A stretch of 64,000 nucleotides of DNA, taken from the NCBI GenBank assembly GCA_938027685.1, contig CALJAM010000001.1:186001-250000 (forward strand), in the 5' to 3' direction. The stretch is from an uncultured Bryobacteraceae bacterium. Its GTDB lineage: Bacteria; Acidobacteriota; Terriglobia; Bryobacterales; Bryobacteraceae. A model generated the notes under the pieces. The model saw only the letters and a program-made list of their open reading frames with translations, did not search any database and was not told the origin of the DNA. Of the stretch, positions 7,972 through 16,739 are shown in pieces (positions within the stretch are counted from its first letter, which is position 1; each line of letters begins with the position of its first letter). A program made the translations under genes and the position numbers.

Positions 7972-9675
7972 GAAAGCTTCCAATCGGTCTATCTCGCGCT
8001 CGGCGGCATCCATGTGCCGCTGGGCGGTGGAGACGTCGCTCTTATGGAGCGCGGCCTCGGCCTGGTCCATGTAATGTTCCATGCGCTTCCAGGCCGCCGC
8101 GATATCCCCGCGCAGGCCGAGACCCATTTCCGCCTGGCGCCTCTGCAGGTTCTCGAGGCTTGAACGGACGGCCACGGCGCGCGAGGCCAGCATCGCCATA
8201 CGGTCCTGCGCCTGTTGAAGCGCCTGAGCAGAAACCGCAGCTTCCCGGCGCTCGGCGGCAGGACGGCCCGCAGGTTCCTGCCGCTCCGATGGGCGCGTCG
8301 ACGCGGGCTGCTCGTCGGGCGCGACGCCCCCTGCGGTCTCGGCGCGCGGCCTGGGAGGAACCGTCCGCGGGACCGACGGAGGCTGCCCGACCTCGCTCGG
8401 GCCGGATGGCGCTGCTTGCACAGGCGTCACCTGTTCGGCCTGCGCCGTTTTCTCCTGCCGGCTTGGCTCAGCCTGTGCTGCCGGCTCCCTCGGCTGGGCG
8501 GTGATCGGGGTGGCTTCCGGCACCGCCGGGCTTTGCGCGCCGATTCGCAACCATCGCGGTAACTGCGTAACGGCCAGAGCCAGCACGGCCAGGCCGATGA
8601 CCGCGCCGAGCGCCATATAAAGGCCGCGGTGCGAGCGCGCGGATGGAGGGGGTGCAGGAGGCGGCGGGGCGGTCATGACTGGCGGGGGTGCGGCCGGCAT
8701 CGCCGGGGCTGTGGACGGCGCCGCAGGCGGGCCGGGGGCAGCGGCAGCAGGCGGTGTGGGTGCAGACGGCGGCATCGCTGCCGTTCCTTGTGAGACAGAC
8801 GACGGGGCCGCGGGCCCAAGGGCCGTGGCCGAAAACGGGACGGCAACCGGGCCCAGCGCCTGGGCGGCATGCTCCAAGGCGGTGCGGAAAGCTTTCGCCG
8901 ACTGAAAGCGTTTGGCCGGGTCTTTCGCGATCGCGGTCATGATGATTTCGTTCAGCAGAGGGCTCAACAAAGGATTGACCTCGATGGGCGGCACGACCTG
9001 CCCTTCGATGTGCGCGGCCATAATGCCGAACTCGCTATCGCCCTTGAAGGGCCGCGTACCTGTGAGCACCTCATACAGCGCCACCCCGATGGAGTAAATG
9101 TCCGATCGGGCATCTAGGGACCCACCGGTTACCTGCTCGGGCGACATGTAATACAGAGATCCCATCGTGGTCCCCGTGCGCGTGAGTTGTCGATCGCCCG
9201 CCGCCTTCGCGATGCCGAAGTCCATCAGCTTGACCAAACCGTCTCGCGTGACCATGATGTTGGCCGGCTTGATGTCGCGGTGAATCACGCCCCGGGAGTG
9301 TGCGTAATCGAGAGCGTCGAGGGCCTGGCAGAAGTAGCGAATCGCTTCCGCGATAGGAATCGGCCCCTCGCGAAGGCGCTCGTCCAGACTGACGCCTTCG
9401 ATGAATTCCATGACCATCACAAGCTGGTTGCCGCTACGGAAGGCTGTGTGAAGCGCGGCGATGTTCGGGTGGTCCAGGGTAGCCAGCACTTTGATTTCGC
9501 GCACGAAGCGATCAGCGAGCGCCGGGTCGTGTTCGAGGTTCGGCAGCAGTACCTTCATAGCTTCTACGCGCTCGGAGATCACGTTGCGCACTTTGTAGAC
9601 CTGGCCCATGCCCCCGCTTCCGAGCACGCCGATGATTTCGTAGTCGCCTACTCTATCCCCGATCTGAAACGCCAT
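7960..9675 (-). CDS. Membrane Ser/Thr protein kinase (Hanks type)
   Basis: 571 aa from ATG 9675; longer in-frame starts would add a low-complexity leader not conserved in kinases. The N-terminal kinase domain (about residues 8-270) has GSGGMGQVYKV (P-loop), AMKVLL (ATP-binding Lys), HRDIKPANIMV (catalytic loop) and DFGIAK (metal). A Pro/Ala-rich linker (about 280-350) leads to one transmembrane helix (about 358-380), then a second Pro/Glu-rich linker and a C-terminal alpha-helical, probably coiled-coil domain (about 480-571) outside the membrane. No PASTA repeats. The C-terminal helices could sense an envelope signal or dimerise. Substrates unknown. Confidence 0.92.
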   Translation of the reverse strand: MAFQIGDRVGDYEIIGVLGSGGMGQVYKVRNVISERVEAMKVLLPNLEHDPALADRFVREIKVLATLDHPNIAALHTAFRSGNQLVMVMEFIEGVSLDERLREGPIPIAEAIRYFCQALDALDYAHSRGVIHRDIKPANIMVTRDGLVKLMDFGIAKAAGDRQLTRTGTTMGSLYYMSPEQVTGGSLDARSDIYSIGVALYEVLTGTRPFKGDSEFGIMAAHIEGQVVPPIEVNPLLSPLLNEIIMTAIAKDPAKRFQSAKAFRTALEHAAQALGPVAVPFSATALGPAAPSSVSQGTAAMPPSAPTPPAAAAPGPPAAPSTAPAMPAAPPPVMTAPPPPAPPPSARSHRGLYMALGAVIGLAVLALAVTQLPRWLRIGAQSPAVPEATPITAQPREPAAQAEPSRQEKTAQAEQVTPVQAAPSGPSEVGQPPSVPRTVPPRPRAETAGGVAPDEQPASTRPSERQEPAGRPAAERREAAVSAQALQQAQDRMAMLASRAVAVRSSLENLQRRQAEMGLGLRGDIAAAWKRMEHYMDQAEAALHKSDVSTAQRHMDAAEREIDRLEAFLGR

Positions 9676-9992
9676 GGCTTCTTCGATTATGCTCCCGCGA
9701 GGACCGGAAGTAAAGCCTTTAGCTGGGGTCGTCCCGGCGTTAAGCGCAGAGGCGCGCAGTTGGCCGAAGTCGGGGGTTAGCGCGGGCGTGACACGTCCGT
9801 TGGCCGCGCCCACCGGGCTGTGCGGTTCGACTGCCGCAACTTTTCCGGCCGATCGCGCTCCAGCCGGCCAGGTTGGAGTCGGCGCCGCGCGTTCGCGGCC
9901 CGTCCTTGCGGCTCGCGCCGGCCATCTGATAGGTTGAATTTCTTGCCTGTGGAATCGCCGGCTGCCTGCGAGGCGCCGGCTGAAAGCGGGGA
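9676..9992. other. Divergent intergenic region, kinase gene to etfB
   Basis: 317 bp between two divergent genes. I see no coding sequence with family features and no clear hairpin. A less GC-rich stretch near 9928-9950 (GATAGGTTGAATTTCTTG) is the most likely place for the etf operon promoter, but no convincing -10/-35 pair can be chosen. Confidence 0.4.
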
Positions 9993-10892
9993 GTGAACGA
10001 AGCGGCCGTGAGGATTGTCGTCCTTGCCAAACAAGTTCCGGACACTAAGAACGTGACCGGCGAGGTCATGAAGCCGGACGGCACGCTGAACCGCGCAGCT
10101 CTTGCCGCGATCTTCAATCCTGAGGACCTCAACGCCCTGGAGATGGCGCTGGATCTGAAGGACCGCTACGGCGGCGAGGTCATTGTGATGACGATGGGAC
10201 CGCCGCGCGCGGCCGACATCCTGCGCGATGCGCTGTGCCGGGGCGCGGACCGCGTGATCCTGCTCAGCGATCGCCGCTTCGCGGGCGCCGACACACTGGC
10301 CACTTCCTACACGCTGGCCCAGGCGATCGCGACCCACCTCAGCCCCTTCGACCTCGTGGTGTGCGGCCGCCAGGCGATCGACGGCGACACCGCTCAGGTG
10401 CCTCCCCAGGTCGCCGAGAAACTTGGCATCCCCCAGGTGACCTACGTCATCGAGGCCATCGAGGTGAAAGATGGCAAGATGCGGCTGCGGCGCGATCTGG
10501 GTCGTCGCGAGGAGGTGGTGGAAGCCGAGTTGCCTCTGCTGATCACGGTGCCGCGCACGGCGAACCGTCCGCGCTGGCCGAACGCCAGGCGCCTGCTCAA
10601 GTACCGTCACGCGCGCTGCGGCTTCGAGCTGGAAGCCGAAGCGCGGCGTCGTCGCGCCGAAGTTCACGAGGTGCTGGCGGATCTGAAGGCGCGCGGCCTC
10701 TACATCGAGACCTGGGGCGCCGAGGAGATCCAGGCGGATTTGGCGCGCATCGGGCTGGGCGGCTCGCCGACCAAAGTGAAAAAGGTGGATAGCGTCGTGC
10801 TCAAGGGGCGTAGCCTGCGCTTCTTCACGCCCGACGACAAGGGCATCAAAGAACTGGTTGGGGAGCTGATCGAGGAAAGAACGTTCGGGTAG
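9993..10892 (+). CDS. etfB: Electron transfer flavoprotein, beta subunit
   Basis: 299 aa. Pairs with EtfA to carry electrons from acyl-CoA dehydrogenase. The N-terminus RIVVLAKQVPDTKNVTGEV and the segments FNPEDLNALEMAL, MTMGPPRA and GADTLATSYTL are typical of EtfB. The GRQAIDGDTAQVPPQ motif resembles the AIDGDTAQVGPQ stretch of electron-bifurcating EtfB proteins rather than the human form. Start choice: GTG 9993 or GTG 10008; the latter gives the family-like MRIVVLAKQV N-terminus, with GGGGAG 14 nt upstream. It is first in an operon with etfA 27 bp downstream and an acyl-CoA dehydrogenase. Confidence 0.92.
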   Translation: MNEAAVRIVVLAKQVPDTKNVTGEVMKPDGTLNRAALAAIFNPEDLNALEMALDLKDRYGGEVIVMTMGPPRAADILRDALCRGADRVILLSDRRFAGADTLATSYTLAQAIATHLSPFDLVVCGRQAIDGDTAQVPPQVAEKLGIPQVTYVIEAIEVKDGKMRLRRDLGRREEVVEAELPLLITVPRTANRPRWPNARRLLKYRHARCGFELEAEARRRRAEVHEVLADLKARGLYIETWGAEEIQADLARIGLGGSPTKVKKVDSVVLKGRSLRFFTPDDKGIKELVGELIEERTFG

Positions 10893-10919
10893 TCCGCGAG
10901 CGGGAGGTTATCGGGATCC

Positions 10920-11933
10920 ATGACGCGACACGGTGAAGTCTGGACCTTCGCTGAGATCGAGGATGGCCAGATCGCCGGTGTTTCTCTGGAACTGCTGGGC
11001 AAGGGCAGAGAGTTGGCGCAAGCGCTGGGGGTGCCTCTGGCCGCAGTCCTGATCGGTCATCGCATTCGCAGCCTCGCCGACCGGTTGTTCGCTCACGGAG
11101 CCGACATCGTCTACGGCGCCGACCACGAATGCCTGGCCGAATACACCACGCTCCCCTATGCGAGGGTGCTCGTGAACCTCGTCCGCGAGCGCAAGCCGGA
11201 CATCGTGCTCTACGGCGCCACGCCGCTCGGGCGGGATCTGGCGCCGCGGGTCGCCTCGGCCCTCAAAACCGGGCTCACCGCGGACTGCACCGACCTGCAG
11301 ATCGGCTCCTACGAGTCCGGCGGTCGGGTCTATGAAAACAAACTGTTGCAAATCCGACCGGCTTGGGGAGGCAATATCATCGCGACGATTGTCAGCCCCG
11401 ACCACTTGCCCGAGATGGCGACCGTGCGGGAAGGCGTCATGCGCGTGCCCGACCCGGTGGAGGGCCGTAATGGGACCTATATCGAGGTCCCGGTCAACCC
11501 CCAGCCGCAAGATTTCAAAGTGCGCATTCTCGAGAGTCGCACGCACCCGCGACGCGTGGATCTGCGCTCGGCCGCCATCATCGTGGCGGGCGGTTACGGG
11601 ATGGGATCGAAGGAAAACTTCCGTCTCGTGCACGAACTCGCCGGCGTTCTCGGCGCGGCCGTGGGTGCTTCCCGGGCCGCCGTGGACGCCGGATTCATCC
11701 ATGCCGATCACCAGATCGGTCAGACGGGCACCACCGTTCGCCCGAAACTTTACATCGCCTGCGGGATTTCGGGCGCCGTGCAGCACCGCGCCGGCATGGA
11801 GGAATCCGCCAAGATTCTGGCCATCAACATCGATCCTGAGGCGCCCATCTTCAGCGTGGCCCACTACGGCATCGTAGGCGACGTACGCGAGGTCATTCCT
11901 CGCTTGATCAAGGCCCTGCGGGGCAAGCTCTAG
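10920..11933 (+). CDS. etfA: Electron transfer flavoprotein, alpha subunit
   Basis: 337 aa. Forms the ETF heterodimer with the upstream EtfB. The N-terminal half has the adenine-nucleotide alpha-hydrolase-like fold (LYGATPLGRDLAPRVASALK TGLTADCTDL). The C-terminal half has the FAD-binding signature KLYIACGISGAVQHRAGM followed by INIDPEAPIFSVAHYGIVGD. GGGAGG lies about 13 nt before the ATG. The next gene starts 11 bp after the stop, so the three genes are almost certainly one transcript. Confidence 0.95.
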   Translation: MTRHGEVWTFAEIEDGQIAGVSLELLGKGRELAQALGVPLAAVLIGHRIRSLADRLFAHGADIVYGADHECLAEYTTLPYARVLVNLVRERKPDIVLYGATPLGRDLAPRVASALKTGLTADCTDLQIGSYESGGRVYENKLLQIRPAWGGNIIATIVSPDHLPEMATVREGVMRVPDPVEGRNGTYIEVPVNPQPQDFKVRILESRTHPRRVDLRSAAIIVAGGYGMGSKENFRLVHELAGVLGAAVGASRAAVDAGFIHADHQIGQTGTTVRPKLYIACGISGAVQHRAGMEESAKILAINIDPEAPIFSVAHYGIVGDVREVIPRLIKALRGKL

Positions 11934-11944
11934 GAGGCTGGACC

Positions 11945-13648
11945 GTGGAGAACTATTTCACGGACAATCCCGACATCCGGTGGCACTTCGAGCACCTGGA
12001 GCTGGAGGAGATCGTCGAAGCCCTCGAGGAAGGGTACACTCAGGCCGGCCGCTACGACGACGCCCCCGCCTCGTACGAGGACGCCCGCGAGGGGTACCGT
12101 GCCGTGCTCGAGATGCTGGGCGCCATCGCCGCACAGGAGATCGCGCCGCTGGCGGCCGAGGTAGACCGTGAGGGCGCTCACTTCGAGGATGGCAAGGTTC
12201 GCTACGCCGCCGGCACCGAACGTGCCTTGAACGTGCTCAGACAGGCCGGCCTGATGGCTTTCACCCTGCCGCGCCGTTATGGAGGATTGAACTTCCCCGG
12301 CGTCCTCTACACCATGGCCACCGAGATGATCTCGCAGGCCGACGCCAGCCTAATGAATCTTTTCGGCCTGCAAGACATCGCGGAGACGATTTACGAATTC
12401 GGCGACGAGCCGCTGAAGCAGAAGTACCTGCCGCTGTTCGCGCGGGGCGAAGTCACGGGCGCGATGATTCTCACCGAGCCCGAGGCCGGCTCGGACCTGC
12501 AGTCGGTGCGGCTGAAAGCGGTCGAGCAACCCGACGGCACGTGGCGGCTGTACGGCGTCAAGCGTTTCATCACCAACGGCTGCGCGGAAGTGAGCCTGGT
12601 GCTGGCGCGCTCCGAGGAAGGAAGCGTGGACGGGCGGGGTCTGAGCATGTTCCTCGTGGAGCGCTGCCCCGAGCTGGTGGTGCGGCGGATCGAGAACAAG
12701 CTGGGCATTCATGGCTCGCCCACCTGTGAGCTGCAGTTCAACGGCGTGCCCGCGGTGCTGGTCGGGCAGCGGCGCATGGGTTTGATCCGTTACGTCATGT
12801 CGCTGATGAACGGGGCGCGCGTGGCCGTGGCGGCCCAGGCCGTGGGCATCGCCCAGGCGGCTTACGAGGAGGCCCGCAAGTACGCCCAGAAGCGCGTGCA
12901 GTTTCGCAAGCCGATTATCGAGTTTCCGCAGGTCTACGACATGCTGGCGCGGATGAAGTCCGAGATTCAGGCCGCCCGCGCCATCACTTATGAGGCCAGC
13001 CGCCTGATGGATCTGAGACGCGTCCTCGAACGCCGCCAGGAGAACTCCCGCGATCCCGCTTTGCGCGCCCGTCTCAAGGAGGTCTCGGCCTGGACCTCGG
13101 TGCTCACGCCCATGGCCAAGGCCTACGCTTCCGAAATGTCCGTGCGCGCCACTTACGACGCCATTCAGATTCACGGCGGTCCGGGCTACATGCGGGAGTT
13201 CCCGGTCGAGCGGCTTTGGCGCGATGCACGGATCACCACCATCTACGAAGGCACCACGCAGTTACAGGTCGTTGGTGCGCTGGGCGGCATCCTGAGCGGC
13301 GCGCTGAGTCAGTATTTGGCCTTAAAGGGCGAGCGCGACTACCGGCCCGAGCTCGCGCGGCTGGCTCTGCTGGCCCGCGAGGCGCGCGAAAAACTGGCCT
13401 CTTCCGTGGCTCACCTCAAAGCCGTCAACGATCGCGAGTACACCGACTACATGTCGCGCCGCCTGGTAGACATGGCTTGCGATTGTCTCGCCGTGCACCT
13501 GCTGCTCGATCAGGCCCAGCGGGATCCCGCGCGCGGGCTCGTCGCCGAGAAGTTCATCACCGACGCCATGCCGCGCATCCGCATGCAGGCCGAATATATC
13601 GTCGGCAACGAGCGGATCACCATCGACAAGCGCGCGGAGTTGGTCTGA
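11945..13648 (+). CDS. Acyl-CoA dehydrogenase, long form
   Basis: 567 aa, longer than the usual 380-390 aa because of an N-terminal extension of about 60 residues and a C-terminal helical extension (about 460-567). Core segments: FTLPRRYGGLNFPG, EPEAGSDLQSVRLKA, KRFITNG (FAD and substrate contacts), NGARVAVAAQAVGIAQAAYEEA, and the late IHGGPGYMREFPVERLWRD followed by IYEGTTQLQV, whose Glu aligns with the catalytic base of medium-chain enzymes. Start is GTG 11945 with AGGAGG about 8 nt upstream. It is the third gene of the etf operon, so ETF is its likely electron acceptor. The acyl substrate is unknown. Confidence 0.92.
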   Translation: MENYFTDNPDIRWHFEHLELEEIVEALEEGYTQAGRYDDAPASYEDAREGYRAVLEMLGAIAAQEIAPLAAEVDREGAHFEDGKVRYAAGTERALNVLRQAGLMAFTLPRRYGGLNFPGVLYTMATEMISQADASLMNLFGLQDIAETIYEFGDEPLKQKYLPLFARGEVTGAMILTEPEAGSDLQSVRLKAVEQPDGTWRLYGVKRFITNGCAEVSLVLARSEEGSVDGRGLSMFLVERCPELVVRRIENKLGIHGSPTCELQFNGVPAVLVGQRRMGLIRYVMSLMNGARVAVAAQAVGIAQAAYEEARKYAQKRVQFRKPIIEFPQVYDMLARMKSEIQAARAITYEASRLMDLRRVLERRQENSRDPALRARLKEVSAWTSVLTPMAKAYASEMSVRATYDAIQIHGGPGYMREFPVERLWRDARITTIYEGTTQLQVVGALGGILSGALSQYLALKGERDYRPELARLALLAREAREKLASSVAHLKAVNDREYTDYMSRRLVDMACDCLAVHLLLDQAQRDPARGLVAEKFITDAMPRIRMQAEYIVGNERITIDKRAELV

Positions 13649-13658
13649 AAAGAAGGGT

Positions 13659-14697
13659 TCAATTATCGGCATCGCTGACGGGACGGGCGCGCTCGGCGAC
13701 TTCCTGAATCGCATCGAGCTTCTGCCGCACCTCTTCCGGTACGCGCTCCGGCGATAAGTAATTGACGATTTCGTGGTAATCGCTCTTGTTCATGAGATTG
13801 GGCAGGCCCCGACGCCTAAAATATTCCCGGAAGAGATCCTCAAGAAATTTGCCTGCAGGCACGTCCCACCACCAATGGTGGCTCCGGTCCGTCAACGCGA
13901 TGGGCGGGATCAGATCGTGCAAACACTCCTGCATCACTTCACGTGCCGCCTGCCGCGTTCCCGGTAGGACATGGTAATTTCACCGCGCTCGGGAACGTAC
14001 CTCGGTATGCCCAGCTCGACGAGGACAACGCCTGGATATGTTGGGCCAACTTCGCCCAGCGGCCTGACAGCCCGGGCTCGGCGACCAGGCGGTAACAGAG
14101 ATTCCTGAGGACCTCGGCGGTTCGCCCCTCCCCGATGCGAACGTTGACGGCTCCGGGATCGAGTCTCACTTCCTGGCTTGCCGGGCCGGACATGGGCGGC
14201 AGGTAGGCGACCTTGATCTCGCCCGCCTCCCGAGGCACAGGCATGCGGTGAATCCCGTCCCGGAGCGGTCGGCAGTAGATCGATTCATCGTTGGCGTAAT
14301 CGAACTCGAGGCCGCAGTTCCAGGCTGCGGAACCCGTCACTGCCTCGACCAGGATTTCGATCCGTACGTTCTGCGTTTTCAGCTTCCCGCCCGCCCTCTC
14401 CATCTCGCGCACATGGAGATCGCGCCACAGCAGGTTTGCACCGGGCGCCGGCACACTGACCAGATCGCGCCGGTTGATGGTGACGCCCGGTCGTTTCTCG
14501 GGAACTTCCTTCCCACGCTTCTCCAGCCACCGTTGCACGCCGACGTGCCAGAGCGTCAGGGCCTGAAGCGCGGTGCTCTTGCCGGAGTTATTCGGGCCGA
14601 TGAAGACCACGGGGTGGTCCAGGCGTATGTCGATTTCGTTGAATCTCTTGAAGTTCCGGGCGAGCAGTCGGGTGAGTATGCGCTGCCGCCCTATCAT
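13659..14697 (-). pseudogene. Decayed OLD-like/AAA ATPase gene (frameshift plus internal deletion)
   Basis: The 5' part (14697 down to about 14035) encodes an ATPase N-terminus: LLARNFKRFNEIDIRLDHP then GPNNSGKS (Walker A). Near 14030 the frame slips: the original frame continues as a different sequence to a stop at 13939, while the next frame reads IPRYVPERGEITMSYRERG, which fits the same protein better. A third frame (13937-13659) reads DLIPPIALTDRSHHWWW... NLMNKSDYHEIV, which reads like the C-terminus of such proteins. The ABC signature, Walker B and TOPRIM part, several hundred residues, are absent. So it is inferred to be a broken gene with one frameshift and a large deletion near 13970-13940. 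Convergent with the acyl-CoA dehydrogenase, 10 bp apart. Confidence 0.72.
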
Positions 14698-14760
14698 AGC
14701 TCAGACTATCTTCACGCCCTCGGCCCGCCTGCCGGCGCCGGAAAAGGCCGCACCTCGGTG

Positions 14761-14766
14761 TAGAAT
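14761..14766 (+). promoter_or_regulatory. -10 hexamer TAGAAT, leaderless start of the M20 gene
   Basis: TAGAAT is followed by 6 nt and the ATG at 14773. The expected transcription start coincides with the start codon, and no ribosome binding site is present. No -35 consensus is visible. Confidence 0.5.
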
Positions 14767-14772
14767 TCTTGC

Positions 14773-16320
14773 ATGCCTCGCTGGGTGTTTGCGGTGACGA
14801 TCGCGTTTGCGGCGTTCGGGCAGGCGCCGCCGCTGGAGCAACTGAAGAAGGAGGCCGTCGAGGCCGTGGAAGCCCGTCGGGAGCTCACGCAGCAGATCGT
14901 GGATTCCATTTATAGTTTCGCGGAGCTGGGCTTTCAGGAGTTCGAAACATCGGCCTATCTGACTGCGCTGCTGGAGAAACACGGCTTCCAGGTGACGCGC
15001 GGCGTGGCCGGCATGCCGACGGCTTTCGTAGCCACGTGGGGCGCGGGCAAGCCTGTGATCGGTTTCATGGCGGACATCGATGGCCTGCCGGAAACCTCAC
15101 AGAAGCCCGGTGTGCCGCGGCACGAACCGCTCGTGCCCAACGGACCCGGCCACGGGGAGGGTCACAACGCCCACATGGCGGTGAACGTGACCGCGGCCAT
15201 CGTGGTCAAGGAACTGATGGAACGCTACAAGATCCCGGGTACGCTGCGTGTCTATCCCGGTGTCGCGGAAGAGCTGCTCGCCAGCCGCACCTACATGGTG
15301 CTGGCCGGTCTCTTCCGCGATGTGGACGCCATGCTCAGCTGCCACATCTCGAGCGAGTTTTCGACCGCCTGGGGGCCTGTGGGTTCCGGTTTGGTCTCGA
15401 CCGAGTACACCTTCACCGGTCGGAGCGCCCACGCCGCCAGCGCACCCTGGGCGGGTCGGAGCGCCCTGGACGCCGTCGAGTTGATGAACATCGGCTGGAA
15501 CTACCGACGCGAGCACCTTCGGCCTGAGCATCGCTCGCACTACGTGATCGTCGAAGGCGGCGACCAACCCAACGTCGTGCCGCCGCGGGCTCGCGTGTGG
15601 TACTTCTTCCGCGAATGGGATTACGAACGCATTCGCGAACTGCATCAGATCGGCACGACCATCGCCGCCGCGGCCGCCCAGATGACCGACACCACCATGA
15701 GCGAGCGCGTGCTGGCCGCTACCTGGCCGGGGCACTTCAATCGCCCGCTGGCCGAAGCCCTCTACGCGAACATCCGGCGAGTGGGCATGCCGCAGTGGTC
15801 CGAAGCGGACGAGAAGCTGGCCCGGGCGGCACAGGCCGCGCTCAAAGTCAAGGTGCAGGGATTGCGCAGGGACATCCCTGAGCTGCGTGCACCCTCGGGC
15901 GAGCGGGGCGGCGGCTCGGATGACATCGCTGAGGTCTCCTGGAACGTGCCCACCGTCGTGCTCCGTTTCCCCGGCAACATCCCCGGCATGATCGGGCATC
16001 ACTGGTCGAGCGGGATCGCCATGGCCACGCCCATCGCGCACAAAGGCGCCACCGCGGGCGCCAAGGCACAGGCCCTCACCGCGCTCGACTTGCTGCTCGA
16101 TCCCGACCTGCTGCGGCGCGCCAAGGAGTACTTCGCGGAGCAGACGCGCGACATCCAATGGAAGTCGCTCATCCCCGAAGGCACGCTGCCGCCCATCCAT
16201 CTCAACCGTGAGAAGATGGAACGCTTTCGGCCTGAACTGAGGAAGTGGCGCTACGACCCCTCGCGCTTTAAGACTTACCTTGAGCAACTGGGCGTGCCTT
16301 ACCCGCCGCCTGAGTCTTGA
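14773..16320 (+). CDS. Exported M20-family amidohydrolase (AbgB-like)
   Basis: 515 aa with a signal peptide (about residues 1-17, ending AAFGQA). The M20 fold is shown by ELGFQEFETSAYLTALLEKHGF, the metal-site segment GHGEGHNAHMAVN, EELLASR with the catalytic Glu pair, the dimerisation lid starting YTFTGRSAHAA, and the late GGGSDDIAEVSW metal-binding segment. It most resembles amidohydrolases related to p-aminobenzoyl-glutamate hydrolase; the substrate is probably an N-acyl amino acid or similar amide, in the periplasm. The 3' end overlaps the convergent aconitase-X small subunit gene by 22 bp. Confidence 0.85.
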   Translation: MPRWVFAVTIAFAAFGQAPPLEQLKKEAVEAVEARRELTQQIVDSIYSFAELGFQEFETSAYLTALLEKHGFQVTRGVAGMPTAFVATWGAGKPVIGFMADIDGLPETSQKPGVPRHEPLVPNGPGHGEGHNAHMAVNVTAAIVVKELMERYKIPGTLRVYPGVAEELLASRTYMVLAGLFRDVDAMLSCHISSEFSTAWGPVGSGLVSTEYTFTGRSAHAASAPWAGRSALDAVELMNIGWNYRREHLRPEHRSHYVIVEGGDQPNVVPPRARVWYFFREWDYERIRELHQIGTTIAAAAAQMTDTTMSERVLAATWPGHFNRPLAEALYANIRRVGMPQWSEADEKLARAAQAALKVKVQGLRRDIPELRAPSGERGGGSDDIAEVSWNVPTVVLRFPGNIPGMIGHHWSSGIAMATPIAHKGATAGAKAQALTALDLLLDPDLLRRAKEYFAEQTRDIQWKSLIPEGTLPPIHLNREKMERFRPELRKWRYDPSRFKTYLEQLGVPYPPPES

Positions 16321-16739
16321 GGTTCGTCGCGACGGACCTCCAAGATGCCCGCGCTGGCGTCCACGATCACATAATCGCCGGTCCGGATCGTCTCGAAAGG
16401 ATCGCGTTCGAGGTCCGTAACCATGGGGATGCGGTTGACGATGGCGCCCAACGCCGCCAGGCTGTCCACCTCCACGTTGACGAAGGCGGCGGGCGCTACG
16501 CCCTCGAGCGCGGCGAGGTTGAGCACCATGGGCGTTGCGGAGGAGCCGCGCGTGGATCGGATCACCAGCACGCGACCGGCCAGGGATTGACCTTCCAGCG
16601 GATGTCCCCTGCCGATGACGCGCCCACTTACCGGGTCCACTTCGCCCCAAAACGAGAGGGTGGCGTCGGCCACCAACGCGTAGCCTTCGGCTCTGCCTTT
16701 GACCACGCCGCGGGCGCGCAACACGAGCTTCTCAGGCAT
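16299..16739 (-). CDS. Aconitase X swivel (small) subunit, DUF126
   Basis: 146 aa. Matches the swivel domain that closes over the active site of aconitase-X enzymes: LSFWGEVDPVSGRVIGRGHPLEGQ near the N-terminus, then RSTRGSSATPMVLNLAALEG with the conserved Ser. It overlaps the large-subunit gene by 8 bp (ATGCCTGA), so the two are translated together and should form a heterodimer. Characterised relatives dehydrate cis-3-hydroxy-L-proline or, in archaea, mevalonate 5-phosphate; the substrate here is not determined. Its last 22 bp overlap the end of the opposite-strand M20 gene. Confidence 0.88.
   Translation of the reverse strand: MPEKLVLRARGVVKGRAEGYALVADATLSFWGEVDPVSGRVIGRGHPLEGQSLAGRVLVIRSTRGSSATPMVLNLAALEGVAPAAFVNVEVDSLAALGAIVNRIPMVTDLERDPFETIRTGDYVIVDASAGILEVRRDEPQDSGGG

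Noticed and set aside
15097-16650. 517-residue minus-strand frame opposite the M20 gene
   Set aside because: Overlaps both the M20 gene and the aconitase-X small subunit, which have clear motifs; composition is antisense-like.
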